NCBI GenBank assembly: GCA_026224995.1 | Contig: JAMFRX010000033.1 | Span: forward strand, 1-7,634 | Length of the DNA stretch: 7,634 nt | From: Puia dinghuensis | Lineage (GTDB): Bacteria; Bacteroidota; Bacteroidia; Chitinophagales; Chitinophagaceae | Reading direction: 5' to 3' | Shown: in pieces, positions 6,269 to 7,634 of the stretch | Numbering within the stretch: position 1 is the stretch's first letter | How the letters are laid out: every line of letters starts with the position of its first letter | Program-made: the position numbers and the translations under genes | Notes under the pieces: model-generated | What the model was told of the DNA's origin: nothing | Seen by the model: only the letters and a program-made list of their open reading frames with translations | The model's database searches: none

Positions 6269-7634
6269 TTAACGGTTACAAAAAACCTTCTTCACGAAGA
6301 CCTGGTCTGCGAGGACGATCTGCACTAAGTAAACAGAAGGCGGCAAGCCTGCGAGGCCATCGATAGTAAATGCGTTGGCGCCTTTGGCGCCCTGGTATTG
6401 AACCTGGCGCAGAACGGAGCCTTTGCTATCGAGCAGGCGGATAGCCACTCCCTGGATGCGGGATAAGTCGAGCCTTACCGTTACCTGATCCCGGAAGGGG
6501 TTGGGTGAAACGTCGAGGACTGCGCTGACCAGGGAGGTGGTGATGGTCACTGTGTTGCTGTAGGCGACATCGCCTTTTCCATCTGTCCATTCCAAACGGT
6601 AGTAATTAGGGATATTAGGGGTGGGACTGATGTCCGTGAATGAATGCGTTACTGTCGTTCCGTTGCCGGTGTCGGCGACCTGGCCGATGGCGGTATAGCC
6701 AGAGCCATCCAGCGAGCGTTCGACGATGAAGCTGACATCCTTTGTCTCGTCGAGCGAGGTCCAGCTGAGCACGTTGCCTGCCTCGGTAGCCGTACCGGTG
6801 AAAGAGCCAAGGGTAGCGGCCAGGGTGACGGACATGTTGATGGTATACGTTGCCGGCGTAGGGTCTTCTTTGCCGGCGGCGTCCAAATAGGCGTAGGTGA
6901 ATGAGGTGACTATGACGTCGCTGATGTCGGTGAACTTCACTTGCAGCAATGCCGGGTTGTAGTTGGTGATGGTAAAATTATTCGTGACCAGGGCGCCGTT
7001 GTAATACAGCTGTTCGTTAGCGGGCACGGAGGTGATGACCACATTCTTACCGCTGCCCAGGATGCCGTCTTCGGGGTCGGAGCCGCTCAGGGGGCCAGGG
7101 CTGGCGATGGAGCCGAAGCCGTTGAGGGGCAGGAGGTAATTGAGGGTGGGGATGGCTATCGTATAGCTCTGGTCGTTAGAATTCGGCAGCTGTTCGATAC
7201 CGAAGTCCTGGCCAGTAACAGGAGCCGCACCGGAGTTGAAGGTCCGGACAAGCGGCGAGGTGTTGATCCAGGCAGAAGGTATGGCGGCGGCGGGGACGGG
7301 GCTGCCTACGGTACCTATGGTGGTCGTAATATAGATCTCCATGCCGGTGGCATTCACCGGGCAGTTCACCAGGGTAAAGGTCCCGTCTGCGTTGACGGGC
7401 ACAGCAGAGAGGACGTCATTGGTGATGGGGTCGACCAGATTGGCATAGAGCGTTCCGCCGGCGTTGACGCCGACTTCGCTGTTGGTGCGGATGTTGGTGA
7501 AGCCGCCGTTTGCGCTGCCGTCGGCATCATCCCATACCGTTCCGGATACGGTGACGCAGGTGAGGGTCAGCGGCTGGGTGGAATTGAGGACTATCCCCCA
7601 GGCCCAGGTGTTCAGCAGGCGGGCGTTACCATAA
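6269..7634 (-). CDS. Large extracellular surface protein with SdrD-like and T9SS sorting domains (5' end outside window)
   Basis: The frame is open from the window edge (7633) to the TAA at 6271-6269, giving 454 visible C-terminal residues; no start is needed inside the window. Near the edge, VTVSGTVWDDADGSANGG and NADGTFTLVNCP (about 7565-7355) match the prealbumin-like B-repeat pattern of SdrD/Cna-B surface proteins. A middle beta-rich stretch (about 7200-6850) resembles repeated Ig-like or DUF11-like modules. LSWTSLDETKDVSFIVERSLDGSGY through NYYRLEWTDGKGDVAYSN (about 6770-6550) is the fibronectin-like module that often precedes sorting domains. The end (about 6520-6272), from LDVSPNPFRDQVTVRL to GLPPSVYLVQIVLADQVFVKKVFC, is a T9SS type A sorting domain. 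It is probably a large adhesin or matrix protein exported by T9SS. Co-transcription with the peptidase gene is likely. Confidence 0.85.
   Translation of the reverse strand, partial: YGNARLLNTWAWGIVLNSTQPLTLTCVTVSGTVWDDADGSANGGFTNIRTNSEVGVNAGGTLYANLVDPITNDVLSAVPVNADGTFTLVNCPVNATGMEIYITTTIGTVGSPVPAAAIPSAWINTSPLVRTFNSGAAPVTGQDFGIEQLPNSNDQSYTIAIPTLNYLLPLNGFGSIASPGPLSGSDPEDGILGSGKNVVITSVPANEQLYYNGALVTNNFTITNYNPALLQVKFTDISDVIVTSFTYAYLDAAGKEDPTPATYTINMSVTLAATLGSFTGTATEAGNVLSWTSLDETKDVSFIVERSLDGSGYTAIGQVADTGNGTTVTHSFTDISPTPNIPNYYRLEWTDGKGDVAYSNTVTITTSLVSAVLDVSPNPFRDQVTVRLDLSRIQGVAIRLLDSKGSVLRQVQYQGAKGANAFTIDGLAGLPPSVYLVQIVLADQVFVKKVFCNR

Noticed and set aside
7400..7402. GTG at 7402 as the real start of the surface protein
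   Set aside because: The frame stays open to the window edge with continuous domain sequence (SGTVWDDADGS and more) upstream, and there is no signal peptide after the GTG, so it is an internal valine codon.
1..7634. CRISPR array, toxin-antitoxin pair, insertion sequence or defence cluster
   Set aside because: No regularly spaced repeats beyond the single pair at 694-742, no transposase-like frame, and no nuclease or sensor domains were found on either strand.

Overview
The window looks chromosomal and comes from a member of the Bacteroidota, probably Chitinophaga-like (inference, no database search). Three things point there: two genes end in type IX secretion (T9SS) C-terminal sorting domains, a tRNA is preceded by a TTTG / TAnnTTTG-like promoter as used by this phylum, and the start codons lack Shine-Dalgarno sequences. 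Apart from the tRNA, every gene supported here lies on the minus strand.

Layout from left to right. (1) 1-649: the end of a mobilization module, with a truncated relaxase (catalytic His-rich motif visible at the very edge) overlapped by a small MobC-like DNA-binding protein. The AT-rich region behind it (650-805) holds two 18-bp direct repeats 31 bp apart, a candidate operator or oriT element. (2) 806-1552: a secreted protein of a family I do not recognise. (3) 1579-1729: a complete tRNA-Gln(CTG) transcription unit on the plus strand, with promoter, tRNA and hairpin terminator. (4) 1735-4104: a 789-codon MacB/FtsX-type ABC permease, full length in one frame except for a single in-frame TGA at codon 272, so it is a nonsense-interrupted gene, a sequencing error or a readthrough case. 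(5) 4105-4454: a 350-bp gap with a strong minus-strand intrinsic terminator, a possible competing antiterminator arm and inverted repeats. (6) 4455-7634: a probable two-gene operon, transcribed right to left. Its first gene is a large extracellular surface protein (5' end outside the window) and its second is a secreted M28 zinc peptidase. Both carry T9SS sorting domains and only 11 bp separate them.

The right half therefore encodes exported cell-surface or extracellular functions (T9SS adhesin-like protein plus aminopeptidase-like enzyme) next to an envelope permease. The left end is the edge of a mobilizable element that continues out of the window. I see no convincing novel defence or other undescribed multi-gene system. 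The items most worth a second look are the in-frame TGA in the permease, the repeats behind mobC, and the structured leader or 3' region at 4246-4294.
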